The position numbers were made by a program, and so were the translations under genes. DNA of 64,000 bases from Dillenia suffruticosa (taxonomy: Eukaryota > Streptophyta > Magnoliopsida > Dilleniales > Dilleniaceae), in the NCBI GenBank assembly GCA_033439265.1, contig JAVTVX010000012.1, forward strand, positions 6,809,001 through 6,873,000, in the 5' to 3' direction. Positions 21,807 to 34,719 of this stretch are shown one piece after another. The notes under the pieces were generated by a model that did not search any database, was not told the DNA's origin, and worked only from the letters and a program-made list of their open reading frames with translations. Numbering within the stretch: position 1 is the stretch's first letter; the number at the start of each line of letters is the position of its first letter.

Positions 21807-24540
21807 AGTATTGCTTCTAGGCTGACATAGTCGCTGAGGTGAGATTAGAGAGAAACATTATGGCTGAGAACGAAGCGGAGGCTTGGTTTGACTCTGTAAG
21901 CTTAATTGATTTTGATAACTACTCCTTTATTCTTCTTCTTCTTCGTAACGAAAGGTGGGAGCACAAGAAAGCAAAGTCTTGGTGGCAAACCAAAAAAGCT
22001 GGGAACCGACAAAATATCTCAAGCTATATCTCTTCAAGGAAATATATTTTATAATTTTATAAATATTAATATTTGTAAAAATTTATAATGATCAATAATT
22101 TAATAATTGCTATTTCTTTTAAAATAAAATGATAAAATAATCTCTTATCATTAGATAATAATAAAATAACCTTAAATTAAAAACTATCAATATTCATAAA
22201 CAATTATAAAAAAATTTTTAATAATATTTTTTTGATTATATTTTTTAAATTTACGAATTGAATAAAAATTATCCATGTCGACTTAAATGGATTTAAAATG
22301 TTACTAATAAAAAAATTTTAAATTCACTTATAATTTGATTCGTAACAAATTCAATTCAATCTCACCTAATTTGAAATTTCCTGGAGTTTTATATACTGAA
22401 CTCCATGGTTCAACCAAAATTTGTGCACCTGAAATTTGGGCTACACAAACTTTAAGACCAAACAAATTAATTGGACCCAAATCCAGATTCTACCCAAATC
22501 GAAAAATTTTTAGTACATAGTGGATTAAAATATGATAATTTACCGGATCAAATCAATTGTAAGCTCCATTATTTATTTAACAAAGTTAATAAATATCTAT
22601 ATTTAATTGATCTAACGATTAAACACTGTTATCTCTTAAATAAAATTTCACATCGACGTTTTGAGTTTTACCCCTTAAAAGTCTGATTTGATTCGAATTA
22701 AATTTAATCAGATTCAGTATAATTACCGGATATCGGTGATTTATATAATAAAGAATAATATAATAATATGAATTTTAATATTTCATTGTTTTAGTAAATT
22801 ATTACAATAAATTAGATTTCTATAAAAAATTCATTGTAATAAATATGGAATTATATAATATTGTAAACATAAAAATATTAAAAAAAGTTAAATATTTTCA
22901 AATCATACATGATATATTTTAACAAAATGCAAATCGAGAGAGGCTTTATTTATTTAGTTTTTCTTTACAATAGAAGATTAAGCAAATCGAGAGGCTTTAT
23001 CTATGCAAACGGAGTCATCAAAATATTTTTTAGGATTCCAAGTTTTGCCTCTAGATTAAAGGAGTGAGAAAAAAAATTAAAAAATAATATATGTCAAGTT
23101 ATAAGATTTCTACATATATGACCATATATGTATCATCATTTATAGTTATATCAGTTATTACTTCATATATGTCAAATTATATTAATATATATGTGATAAT
23201 ATGTCAACATTACGTTAACATATTTGTCACAATATATCAACATATTTATACTTAGATATATTATAATAATTAACTCAATATTAGGGTGTTTCTTTTATTA
23301 TACATATCTTAACGTGTATAAATACCCACATTCTTTTCCATTTATTTATTTTTATTATATCAAAACTCACTTTATAAAAAGATTGCAAAAATACATTTAT
23401 ATTTTCTTAAGTTCTCTGTCCAAATTTAGTGTTATTAATTAAATTGTCTGATAGTCATTTGATATATACTAAATACTTTTATTCTTTGGATCACATACAT
23501 AAAAACTAAACCTCCAAAGCGCCTCACACGCACCACGAGAAATCTCAGCAATAACTATTTGTATCTCTACAACAATTTCTCTATTCAGGTCATTTTTTCT
23601 GACTTTCTACCATTTATAAGATCATTCATTAGACGTTTGTCATGTACAAAACTCTTCTACTTCTAAAGATGAATTATACCATTAGGTCCCTCTTGATATT
23701 TTAGTTTTACTTTCCTAGTAACTCCATTAGCAATCATTAAAGAATGATTTTTTTGCTAACCAAAAACTTTTAACATATATATTATTTAACAATTTTTATA
23801 TAAATTATACAGAAACAAAAAATATTTATATTTATAATATATATATATATATATATATATAATAATATTACTTTAACGGATTGAAACTGGGAGCACCTGT
23901 GACGATAATCCATGGTTTTTTTTTTTGCAGTTAGAATTAGAGCCGAGGGCACCCCCCCCCCCAATTTTCATATTACTAATAGTTAGATTAGACCTGCAAT
24001 CTCAATTTGCGACCAAAATTGAATAAATGGAACTACAAATCAAATTAGACTCATGCTTCTACTATTACAAAAATTATAAGAATTCACTTCTTTCAACCAA
24101 AAGAATTATAAGATCGCAATAATACAATTTCACATGAGACATGTGAAATTATCTATTTTTTATGGAGCTCATATTAAATGCTATAAGTATAAACACTCAT
24201 ACATGGCTATGATGACGTACATGAGTTTTTCAATACTAATATTTACTTATTTCTGAAATATTTTCGAAATATTTCAATCACTAATACACAAAAATTCTTA
24301 TATTTTATATATTTATTTATTTTTCTGTATTTAATAAATTATTTATTTAATTATCAATTTTTAAATTATTTGCTTTATGATTTATAATTACATATTTTAT
24401 AATTTTAGATTTTAATCATAAAATATGATTATTCTATTATTTTTATAAAATAATTAATATTTATAAAAAAATTATTATATTTTTTATATTTACGTATTTA
24501 TCCGTATTATTGCAAAGAGTCATTTTTATTTTATCATTTT
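21803..24540. other. Intergenic, no gene recognised
   Basis: A short open stretch from ATG 21860 (MAENEAEAWFDSVS, ending at a gtaagc donor-like site) could be an orphan first exon, but nothing downstream supports it. The rest is AT-rich with a (TA)n run at 23838-23862 and a poly-C run at 23951-23961. Confidence 0.5.
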
Positions 24541-24559
24541 GTATCCATTCGTACAACCT

Positions 24560-25130
24560 AGACGCATGATTTAACATTTAGATGTTTGAGAGTGACCACT
24601 CTGCGGGCTTGGACATGCGAATGGAGTTTAAAGATGGAGAGCCCTGGAAGAAGGTTTTTGGACCTGTTTTTCTCTATCTCAACTCTGATTCTTCTACAAG
24701 TGACTCTACTTCAGGTATCACCTTAGGCCATCCTCTCTCGCAAGATGCCTAACCACAGGTAAAAATAGTGTCTCCACCTTATTTCTTTCTTTATTTCCTC
24801 TGTCACTAAAAAAATAAAAGTGACCATATTTTAAAATTGTGAATAAATTTTCATTTATCAGATGTTATTTGAAGTCCAAAGTTGGCCATATAATTTCTCA
24901 CACTCATCTGACTACGTCTCCATGGATCATCATGGAACAATCTTGGGACAGTTGCTCATTACTTCATATGCCCCTTAAAATACAGATAATAGTGTGCAAA
25001 TTACATTATTCAAATTTTCAAAATTATCAAAATCGTGATTCAACCTCAACTAGTTCTAAGAGTGATATCATAGGAGACGCTAAGTATCTTGTATTTGGAA
25101 GTTAGTACAATTTAAGAAGTTAAATTGTGA
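24560..25130 (+). pseudogene. Rhamnogalacturonan lyase fragment (exons 9-10)
   Basis: The segment repeats exon 9, intron 9, exon 10 and part of intron 10 of the lyase gene downstream (compare 29200-29770). Exon 9-like DNA starts at 24582 with MFES, then EPWKKVFGPVFLYLNSDSST, and hits an in-frame TAA (DA-stop) near 24749. The acceptor tcag and exon 10-like SKVGHIISHT-type frame-shifted DNA follow from about 24862. The matching intron sequence shows it is a genomic duplication, not a processed copy. No other exons were found around it, so it is a partial tandem duplicate. Confidence 0.85.
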
Positions 25131-25244
25131 TTTTTCTTTTTATATTTTTAAATAAAAAAGATTTGTCTTATACATTTAATAATAATAATAAATAATAAGC
25201 TAAGAAGAAGAAAAAGGAAAACCTCAAAAACCCATAAACATTTA

Positions 25245-25455
25245 GGGGTGCTTGGTTTTCACTACAGAATCGCAATTGGATTTGGAATCAATAAATTTGG
25301 GAATGGATTTTAGAAATCCATGTATTTACTTGGTTTTAAGTAATTCTACAACTGGAGGTTTCATTCTTAAACTTTATTTGCATTCTATTAATCCAAAAAA
25401 AATATATAGATTTCGATCGATTCTTGATTACGATTCATTTTAATCGAGCACCCCC
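25245..25455. mobile_element. Tourist-like (PIF/Harbinger) MITE
   Basis: A 211-base element whose left end GGGGTGCTTGGTTTT is matched by the inverted right end (GGGGGTGCTCGATTAAAA on the other strand). It is flanked by the 3-base duplication TTA (25242-25244 and 25456-25458). Size, ends and TSD fit Tourist-like MITEs. It lies about 390 bases upstream of the lyase TATA box. Confidence 0.75.
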
Positions 25456-25847
25456 TTACAATTCAATCCATTTGCATTTAATATCTTAAAAAAAATATAG
25501 AAAACATTTTAAAGAAATATAAAAATAGAAATCAAATATTAAAAATATAATCATGCATATATACTATATTATTATCTTGTGTCCCGAAACGAGCAATTTT
25601 GAGGAGATCCGTTGGTTTTGTGACTCCATTAATATCCTATTGTAATGTACACAATATGGGTGCACATCTGGTGGGTAATTGAATCTCTCTTTCAGATTTA
25701 TTTTTTCTTTTTAAATCTCGTTTAAAAAAAATCTAAAGGATTTTTATAGGATATCCCGTGTCCATTTCAATCTTAATTCTTAGACCATTCAATGTCTAAT
25801 TATATATGTATGCACGTTGAAAAGTAAGATATAAACATTTTCTGATT

Positions 25848-25855
25848 CTATAAAA
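25848..25855 (+). promoter_or_regulatory. TATA box of the rhamnogalacturonan lyase gene
   Basis: ctataaaa lies 177 bases upstream of the lyase ATG (26032), leaving room for a leader of roughly 140-150 bases. No other TATA element is closer with good context. Confidence 0.5.
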
Positions 25856-26031
25856 CCCCTTCAAAGGTGTCTCATAGCTTCACAAAAGAATTGTTCATTC
25901 ACTTCTTAAAACCTTTCTGCTTGCAATTGCTATAGCTTTTATCCTCTTGAAAAGTGAGAAAAAAGTGCCAAATACATAATATTAAGATACTTTTTGATTT
26001 TTTTTTCCTGCTATTAAAATACAGACTAGCA

Positions 26032-28035
26032 ATGGAGAAGATGTTTTGGAGAAAATCTGGCTTGGCTATGATACTTTTGGGGATTGTTCTTCAATTGGTG
26101 TTTGTCACTGCAGAAGGCCATAGGAAGACCCACCAAAGGTAAGCTTCTTCTGTCATCTTTTGCTCTTTTGCATGGAAAGCTAATGAAATGAAAGAAGCAA
26201 AAATGAAAATTCTTGTTTAATATGTTGAAGGGATCATGTTTGTCATTGTTGTTCTGCGTGGTAGCATGTGAACATGTCTATATGTTGATGGGATAATGTT
26301 GGTTCGTTGTTGTTCTCCATCGTACCAAGTAAACCTGGTTCTCCGTACCACCTCAATGGTAGCATGGCCTTTTTTGACGAGACATGTCTATTTTTGTTTT
26401 TGCTTGCTAACTAATGTTTGTATCCTAAATCTAGTAATTGATACTTTTTCATTATTTTGATTGGAATAAGCAGGAATTCTTGCGAGGACTGTGATGGGGA
26501 AAAAACCCCTCCAGCGGTCAAATTGGAAGTAATGGACAGATATGTAAGACTGCATTTGGTTCTTTAATTTTTTTTATTTTTTTTTAAATCACTCTCCTTT
26601 TCCCCTTCAATTTTATTACAATATATTGCCAATTTTGAGTTTGGTTTTGTCTTTCTCAATGTATATATGTACACGATTTGAAAATCTTTCCAAATTTCAG
26701 ATATTTTGCTTTATTATTATTATTATTATTAATTCTGTTAAAATTTATAATATAATATTTATTAGGTATTTAAATACTAATGGTGGGAAGAAATTGATGA
26801 ACTATTGCAGGTGGTGATGAACAATGAAATTCTCAAGGTGACTTTAGCTAAGCCAGAGGGCTATGTCACGCATATAGAGTACAATGGAATGAAAAATGTG
26901 CTCCAAAATAATCGAGAACATGACAGAGGGTACGTATGAGCATTTGCTTTTTTCAGTCGGAACAATCGATTATATTAATATTTTAAGGGCAACAAGTGTT
27001 ATTTTTCCAAAAATATGAAGTAAATTAAGAATGTCCTTGAGTAATTTTTGGGGGACATTTTTTTAGAATATTTTAAAAAATTCCTGAGTTGATGGAATAT
27101 GAACATTCAAAAAGATAAGACGAAAAGGTTGACAATAGCTCAAGGGTCGTGTTTTAATATGAAAAATTATTAATAATAATTTTAATTTTCTTTTAATGAG
27201 AAACATAAAGCATGTCCCACTCAAAGATCTATCTTAAGCATGTGGTGTATATGTCCTACCCTTGCCTAAGTGGTCTTGGAAAACCTCAAACTCAATTTAT
27301 TTTTATTTATTTTATATATAATATTTTTAACTGAAATAAAAAATAAAGGAAAAATATTAGATTTATAAGTAGAAATCAAATCTTTTGTTAAAAATTAAGT
27401 TGTAATTATATAATTGAGTCATTAGTATTTTATTTTATTTATAATATTTTTGACTAGAAAATCAGAAATTCTTTTGACCTTGCTTTTCTTTCTTTTTTCT
27501 CATATTTCTTGCCTGAAATTTTGGGCAGGTATTGGGATATTGTTTGCGGTCAGCCTGCTCTCCAAAATGGCGTATTCAGGTAAATTTCTCTTTCTTATGC
27601 TCTTTTAATTAAAAGTAGATTTGTACATAATTTGACTCAATATTTTATGCAGATTAAAGGCAACTAATTTTTCAATTATAATCCAAAATAAGAGTCAAGT
27701 GGAGCTTTCTTTCTCTACTACTTGGGATCCAAATTCTGAAGACTATTTCTCCAAATCTGTTCCCCTTAAGATTGACATAAGGTGCTTAGAAATTTCTTGT
27801 ACTTGGACATTGCCTCATCTTGATCTTAATTGTTGTAAATACGAGAGAGAGAGAGAGAGGGAATGCGTGTGTAATTTTATTCTTTTTCGCAGGTATGTTA
27901 TGTTGTCCGGTGTCTCCGGATTCTATGCATATGCAATATTCGAAAGAGAAGAAAGATGGCCTGCATTGTTCGTTGATCAAATAAGGATAGCATTCAAGCT
28001 TGGGATGAAGAAGTGAGTGATGATTCACATGGTTC

Positions 28036-28066
<31 letters not shown>

Positions 28067-28674
28067 ATTATGATCATCATCATTATTCTATGATTATTCT
28101 TCATGACCATATTTTATGAATTCTTAAATGTTTTACATTTTTCGCATTTTATTAGCTTGGTACTTCAGTGGATTGAGGTGAGGAGCTGCTATATTTCACA
28201 TAATTGATTCATCTCTTCTCATGTGACACTTTTAACAGGTTCCATTTTTTAAGAAAATAGAGCTTGCAATTTTAGCAAAATTGTGTTTAAAGTGTTTATG
28301 TCTTTTGGGACACCATATAAGTGTATGAAAAGTGATCGAAGGATTGTACCAACGTGCCGGAGCTTCAATAAGATGTTCTTTATTTTTTTATTTTTTTTAT
28401 TTTTCCTTTTAAAATAAATAGCCAGGGGTGAAGAAATGGGCAATGTCCAGCCTTGACTAAAAACATGTGTTTATGAAATTGGTCAGCTTTCATTATATGG
28501 CTCTATCGGACGATATGCAGAGGATCATGCCAGAAGCACAGGATAGGGCAACAGGTCGACCTCTTGACTACCCAGAAGCTGTTCTTCTAACTAATCCCTC
28601 AAATCCTGATCTCACTGGAGAGGTGACTTTCTAAATTCTGATTCATTTTGTGTGTGTGTGTTTGTGTTTGTGTT

Positions 28675-28723
<49 letters not shown>

Positions 28724-31547
28724 GATCAATTTCAAATGCATGTGAACTTGAGTTATGGCGGTTCCACGATATGCAGGTTGACGACAAATATCAATATGCA
28801 ATTGAACACAAAGATGACAAGGTCCATGGTTGGATAAGCTCCGACCCTCAAGTTGGATTTTGGATCATCACTCCCAGCAGCGAGTTCCGTACTGGCGGAC
28901 CCTTCAAACAAGAACTTACCTCCCATGTCGGCCCAACTGCCCTCGCTGTATGTTTTCTTTTCTTTTTTTTTTGGCCCTATTTTCCATATATAAATAAATA
29001 TTATTTTTTGCTATGAAAGTTCATTTTACCCCCCACACACACACATACATGCGTACATATATATATATATATATATTGACATTCATTATTCAAATGGTAC
29101 AGAAATATAAATATTTTTAATTAAAATATCTTTAGCTTACGAGTTATATATATATTGTTGATTTATATAAAATGCTACAAATACACACACTCTCATGTAT
29201 GGTATGATATGTTTAGATGTTTGAGAGTTGCCACTATGGGGGTTTGGCCATGCAAATGAATTTTGAAGATGGAGAGCCCTGGAAGAAGGTTTTTGGTCCT
29301 GTTTTTCTCTATCTCAACTCTGATTCTTCTACAAGTGACTCTATTTCAAACACCACCTTAGGCCATCCTCTTTGGCAAGATGCCAAACGACAAGTAAATC
29401 TCACTTGCCTTTTATTTATTTGAAAGATTTCCTCTATCATTTCAAAAAAAAAAAAAAAAAAAAGTGACCGTACTTTAAACCTATCAACAAATTTTTGTTT
29501 TATTAGATGTTATCCGAAGTCGAGAGTTGGCCATATAATTTCCCATGCTCATCGGACTACATCTCCATGGATCATCGTGGAACAATCATGGGACAATTGC
29601 TCATTAACGACCGGTACCATATATAACCTTAAAGTATCGATAATAATATACTTAATCGTGTTATTCAAATTTTCAAAATTATCAAAATCAAGATTATACC
29701 TCACTAGTTGTAAGTGTAAAATTATAGGACATGCTAATTATCTTGTATTTAGAAGATAGTACAATTTAATAAGTTAAATCGAGATTTTTCTTTTTAAAGT
29801 TTTGTTATATATCTAGGCTTGTGAGAGAAGATCCTATGTTTGCAAGTTTTGCTTATGTTGGACTGGCTGCTCCTGGAGTAGCCGGATCCTGGCAAGTGGA
29901 AACCAAGGTACTAACTGCACCCTTATGGTAATTGATTCTAAGTTTACTATGGTTTTTTTTTTCTTTTTTCTTACTTCCTTTTTTTTAAGAAAAGATGTAA
30001 TTTTTGTGTACCGATACATATGCAGGGATATCAGTTTTGGGTTGAGGCAGACGAGGAGGGTTGTTTTCTGATAAGAGGAATCAGACCTGGGAATTATAGT
30101 TTATATGCAGTTGTGCCTGGAGTTCTTGGTAATTACAAATATGAATATGATATCGCCATCTCTCCAGGTGCCATTCTGACTCTTTATTTTTTTTTCTTTT
30201 CAATTTTATGATATTGAAAATGTTCAACTGTGCCAACTATAGTTGAATTCTCAACATTGAGGATACATTTAGAGTTGCGGATGAATATAGCCATCGGTAT
30301 GAGTAGATCAGGAAAAAAAACACAAATTTGCTTATTTAATGTTGCACTTGAAATGAATGAAAAATAAATTCGATTCATTTCAATTGAATTTTTTAATTGG
30401 CTTCATTTTGAAATAATTTTTCTATTGAAAAAGTATAAGAGTAAGATATAAAATTTAATTAAATCTTAATTTGAATGCTAATTTCTAAAAGTATGTATTA
30501 AATTGTGTTATAAAATATGCTTGACTCCATTTTAAATGCAGGATCCGAGATCAAGCTGGGATCAATAATATTCACTCCACCAAGGAATGGTCCAACCCTG
30601 TGGGAGATAGGCATCCCTGACCGCAGCGCTGCAGAATTTTACATTCCAGACCCAAATCCTGACTTAATCAACCGTCTTTACCTCAACCTTGCAAATGAAA
30701 AGTAAGTTCTTTTTTTTTTTTTTGGCATCAATCCCTGCGTATATCTGCAATAGAGAAGATGATTCAAAATAATAATAATAATAATAATAATAATGATGAT
30801 GATGATGATGATGATGGGGTGACAGGTTCAGACAATATGGCCTATGGGATAGATACACAGTCCTCTATCCCAAGGAAGATCTCATTTACACAGTTGGAGC
30901 TAGTGATTACAAAAAAGACTGGTTCTTTGCTCATGTTAACAGGTAATAAAGAGAGAAATTGTGAAAGCCATTAAAACTTGATCTTTCTGCATTCTTGATA
31001 AAATTGTATTCTTATTTCATATGCCCTTAATTTATCATAAACATTCATAAATTGGCATTGCAGGAACATCGGGAATGACACATATCGGCCAACCACCTGG
31101 CAAATCAAATTTGAAATCCCAGAGTTGCTGCCAGGAACTTATACTCTCCAGATGGCCTTGGCATCTGCAAGCATGGCTGAAGTCCAAGTACAAAGCTATC
31201 CTATTTTATCATTAATTTCTCTATTTTTCCCTCAAATAAAATATACTAACATTGTTGCAATTTTCCTTTTTTTTTTTTTTTTAAATGTTTGGGTTTCATA
31301 GATTAGGGTTAATGATCCTTTGGCAAAGCGCCCACATCACTCAACAAAACTCATAGGGAGGGACAATGCAATTGCTAGACATGGGATTCATGGATTGTAT
31401 TGGGTATTTAGTTTTGAGGTATCAAGCACTCTACTCTTGAAGGGAAGCAACACAATTTACTTGCTCCAAAATAGAGACCGAAGCAAATTCTCTGGAGTCA
31501 TGTATGACTACATTCGCCTTGAAGGGCCTCCAACTCCAAAATTGTAA
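26032..31547 (+). CDS. Rhamnogalacturonan lyase (PL4), frameshift in exon 15
   Basis: PL4 enzymes cleave the rhamnose-galacturonate backbone of pectin (rhamnogalacturonan I) by beta-elimination in the cell wall. The ATG at 26032 opens a signal peptide (SGLAMILLGIVLQLVFVTAEG). Sixteen GT-AG exons: 26032-26138, 26474-26543, 26811-26929, 27529-27579, 27653-27781, 27893-28012, 28487-28622, 28777-28947, 29217-29393, 29507-29613, 29817-29907, 30026-30167, 30542-30701, 30826-30942, 31064-31188, 31302-31547. The N-terminal catalytic domain includes YWDIVCGQP, FRTGGPFKQELTSHVGPTAL and GEPWKKVFGP. A fibronectin-III-like segment (GYQFWVEADEEGCFLIRGIR) and a C-terminal carbohydrate-binding-like domain (NDTYRPTTWQIKF, YDYIRLE) follow. 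The length would be about 688 residues, normal for the family. All exon phases agree except exon 15, where a three-T run at 31139-31141 holds one extra base. This shifts the frame after LLPGT and gives a stop at 31179-31181, removing about 100 C-terminal residues. It could be a recent null allele or a sequence error. Confidence 0.92.
28653..28720. repeat. GT/GA compound microsatellite in intron 7
   Basis: A (GT)n-type run passes into about 20 GA units within lyase intron 7. Likely length-polymorphic. Confidence 0.9.
30768..30816. repeat. AAT/GAT trinucleotide microsatellite
   Basis: A run of AAT units followed by GAT units in lyase intron 13, ending just before the acceptor gacag. A run of ATT units also occurs in intron 6 at 28034-28062. 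Confidence 0.9.
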
Positions 31548-31880
31548 ATTCAAATGTTTGTCATGTGGTACATTGTGTTTTTATGTAACAATTGCCTTTT
31601 TTATTTTTAATCAAAAAAGGAATAATTTAGAATATTCCTGACGAATATTATTATGTGGGATGTTGAGTTAAACCAAAATAGTCATGTATGACGAATATTT
31701 TTTATCTACCTCATGTTTCAAAAGAATAAAAGAAACAAAATCATTGGCAAGGGTTGATAATTGTTATCTCAAAAAGTTGGACTCAAAATTTGATTCCAAT
31801 ACTTGTTCAAATCCAAACTCAATCTTATATTCTTAATCCATTTAAGTTAATACTATAATATACAAGATACCAATATTACA
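31548..31880. other. Lyase 3' flank
   Basis: AT-rich sequence after the lyase stop codon. It should hold the 3' UTR; aataaaag near 31724 is a possible polyadenylation signal. Nothing else is recognised. Confidence 0.4.
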
Positions 31881-32394
31881 GAATGAGGTGAATAATTCTC
31901 ATCAGCAACATCATAGCTCAAAGATTTATAGGGTAATAGAAAAGATTATGTATTTTTGATATATAGCAACAATATGAAAAGAAATATTTTAAAAAAATAT
32001 TATCATTTTTAGTTAGTTTTTACATAAATAGCAACTGTTATTAATTAGATAACTAAATACTAATAGCAAATAACAATAGTTAGCTATTAGTCATTGATGG
32101 TTTCCATCACTAGCCTTCACCTATAGGCCATGAGTTACAAATTAAATTTTATCAGTTAAACCGTACAGATTTTTAATTAATTCAAGTCAATAAATTATAT
32201 ATTTTAGAAGCTAAATTCATCATTTAAAGGTAATAAAAACATGTTTTTATAGACATCATCCTATAACAGTTTTAAAAAAAGGGTATATTAATAAAAGAAA
32301 AACATTGACTCAAAGTTACACAAAAGAAAAAATATTTATATATAGTAGCCGAGCACCAAAACCCAACTTAACTTTCAATCAAGAATCACAAACG
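31881..32394. repeat. Segmental repeat copy A
   Basis: About 510 bases beginning gaatgaggtgaataattctc and ending aatcaagaatcacaaacg. It is repeated nearly in full at 39543-40105 and in part at 39350-39480. The three copies bracket the CACTA element at 32763-39329. Confidence 0.75.
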
Positions 32395-32762
32395 AAAAAA
32401 TATTTATTTTTGATTAATTTTTAATTCATTAAGATTGTTAAAGTATATATTATATATCAAAATCAAATCAATAATTGATTTGATTTTGATGTATATTTGA
32501 TTTTTTATATTTTTATATTTGTAATAATTATTTTTATACTTGTGGTAATGAGTTTTCTATATTAATCCAAGTTATGTTAATAATTTATTGAGACAATTGA
32601 ATATTAAATTTTATATTATTACGTGTTAAATCACAAATGATTTCCTCCTTGCCATCGATGTTGTAGGCTCTTGCTTGTCCTGCCGATTCATTTAAAGGGA
32701 GAGATGGAGAGAGGATTGATCCCTATCGTTTTGGCAAATTACACTGATCCTCTTATTGTGAA
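32395..32762. other. Intergenic between repeat A and CACTA copy 2
   Basis: AT-rich. Its last 20 bases (acactgatcctcttattgtg) recur at 39493-39512, part of the local duplication. No gene. Confidence 0.5.
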
Positions 32763-32784
32763 CACTACAAAAAAACACGGTATT

Positions 32785-33380
32785 TGCGACGGACGTTTGC
32801 GACAAATTATTTTTGTTGCTATTTTGCCACGAATTTGGCAACGAATAAACATTTCATCACCATTTTCCAACGATATTAGCAACGAACAAAATTTCGTAGC
32901 TCAATTAGCGACGAAATCATTGCTCGTCGCTAAATTTGCGACGAAAACGAATTTGTCGCAGATTTGAGCGACAAAAAATAAATTGGTTGCGCATATCAGC
33001 AACGTTTCAGTGACGAACATCTAGTTCGTCGCAGATTTCAGCGACGAACACGCAGTTCGTCGCACCTCTCAGAGACGAACTGCCTGTTCATCGCTGATTC
33101 CAGCAACGAACGCGCTGTTCGTCGCGGATCCCTGTGACGAACGAGCAGTTCGTCGCTGACTCCAGCGACGAACGCCCTGTTCGTCGTTGACTCCAGCGAC
33201 GAACGCGTTGTTCGTCACTGACTCCAGCGACGAACGCTCTGCTATATCCCAGTGACGAACGAGCAGTTCGTCGCTGACTCCAGCGACGAACGCGCTGTTC
33301 GTCGCTGACTCCTGTGACGAAAGAGCTGTTCGTCGCTGATCCCTGCGACGAACTCGCAGTTCGTCGCTGAATTGGTTGCA
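32785..33380. repeat. 5' subterminal repeats of CACTA copy 2
   Basis: Dense, alternately oriented GCGACGAA and TTCGTCGC motifs, many in the form gttcgtcgctgactccagcg with a 35-40 base period between 33080 and 33380. In En/Spm such motifs bind TNPA; here that role is inferred from position and the gene content. Confidence 0.85.
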
Positions 33381-33539
33381 AAATATTTTTAATGCTCCTT
33401 TCCTCTACCTCTCTTTCCTCACTTTCCTCTCCCTCTCATCCTCCTCTCCCTCTCTTCCCCGCGGTGGTCTCCCTCCAACGAGGTACTCTCTCTCTCTCCC
33501 CCCCTCTCTCTCTCTCTCTCTCTCTCTAGTTCCGGCGGC

Positions 33540-34195
33540 ATTGCCGTCGGATCGTGGCGGGGGAAGGGCAGCGCCTCTCCCCCGGCCTGCTTGCAACGGC
33601 GGGGGAGGTGCTGCAGCGCCTCCCCCGCTGAGATCCGGCCACAGAGGCCGGATCTCAGACGGATGGCCCCGCCCGCATCTTCGCGGGCGGGGCCGACCGG
33701 GGGAGGGGCAGCGCCCCTCCCCCGGCCTACTTTCAACGGCGGGGGAGGCGCCGCAACGCCTCCCCCGCGGAGATCCGGCCACAGAGGCCGGATCTCGTAC
33801 GGGATGGCCCCGCCCGCATCTACGCGGGCGGGGCCGACCGGGGGAGGGGCAGCGCCCCTCCCCCGGGCTGCTTTCAACCGCGGGGGAGGCACTGCAGCGC
33901 CTCCCCTGCTGAGATCCGGCCGACGGGATGGCCCCGCCCGCATCTACGCGGGCGGGGCCTACTGGGGGAGGGGCAGCGCCCCTCCCCTGGGCTGCTTTCA
34001 ACGGCGGGGGAGGCGCCGCAGCGCCTGCCCCGCTGAGATCCGGCCGACGGGATGGCCCCGCCCGCATCTACGCGGGCGGGGCCCACCGGGGGAGGGGCAG
34101 CGCCCCTCCCCTTGGCTGTTTTCAACGGCGGGGGAGGCGCCGCAGTGCCTGCCCCGCTGAGATCCGGCCGACGGGATGGCCCCGCCCGGATCTCA
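33540..34195. repeat. GC-rich minisatellite array inside CACTA copy 2
   Basis: Five tandem units marked by gagatccggcc at 33630, 33770, 33911, 34035 and 34159 (spacings 140, 141, 124 and 124). Each holds the palindromic arms cgcccgcatctacgcgggcg and ggggaggggcagcgcccctc. GC content is extreme compared with the AT-rich flanks. Open frames on both strands are by-products of the composition. A (CT)n run precedes it at 33484-33528. Confidence 0.9.
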
Positions 34196-34719
34196 TACTT
34201 ACAATGATTAATTTTTTTTTTTAAATTTAAAAAAAATTATTTTTTCCGTATTCCAAATTTTAACACATCTGCAATTAATAAAAAAAATTATTATTTTTAA
34301 CCAAAATTAAACGTTTTCTAAGTAGGGCTTTTAAATATTAAATTTTATATTTGAAAAATTTGTTTATAAACTATATTTAAATTAGTTAATTTAATATAAA
34401 TCTTTGATTTTGATCTTAACGGTAGCCACTTTCTTCCTATATTTAGAAATGGTAATTTTGATTTTCTTTAAAATATATATATTTTTTAGATTCGTGACCA
34501 AGCAGTATTTATATGAGTATCAAATTTCCTTCTCAATATTGTCAGAAGCAAAATATGAAGTTTTAGAATTTTTATTTTTCGAAATTGTAAAATTTCGGTA
34601 AAGGCAATTCTAGCTCCAATTATGTGAGCAATATTTATTCAAGAAATAAAAAAATATAGTGTAAAATTGTCATTATTAGTGTCAAAAACATACACTATAT
34701 GTTGTAATTACTTGCATCA

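Noticed and set aside
21860..21900. Orphan first exon (MAENEAEAWFDSVS followed by a donor-like gtaagc)
   Set aside because: No downstream exon or protein similarity supports a gene.
33405..34224. Long overlapping open frames on both strands (Arg/Gly/Pro/Ala-rich)
   Set aside because: They arise from the GC-rich palindromic minisatellite; stops are rare by composition and no domain is recognisable.
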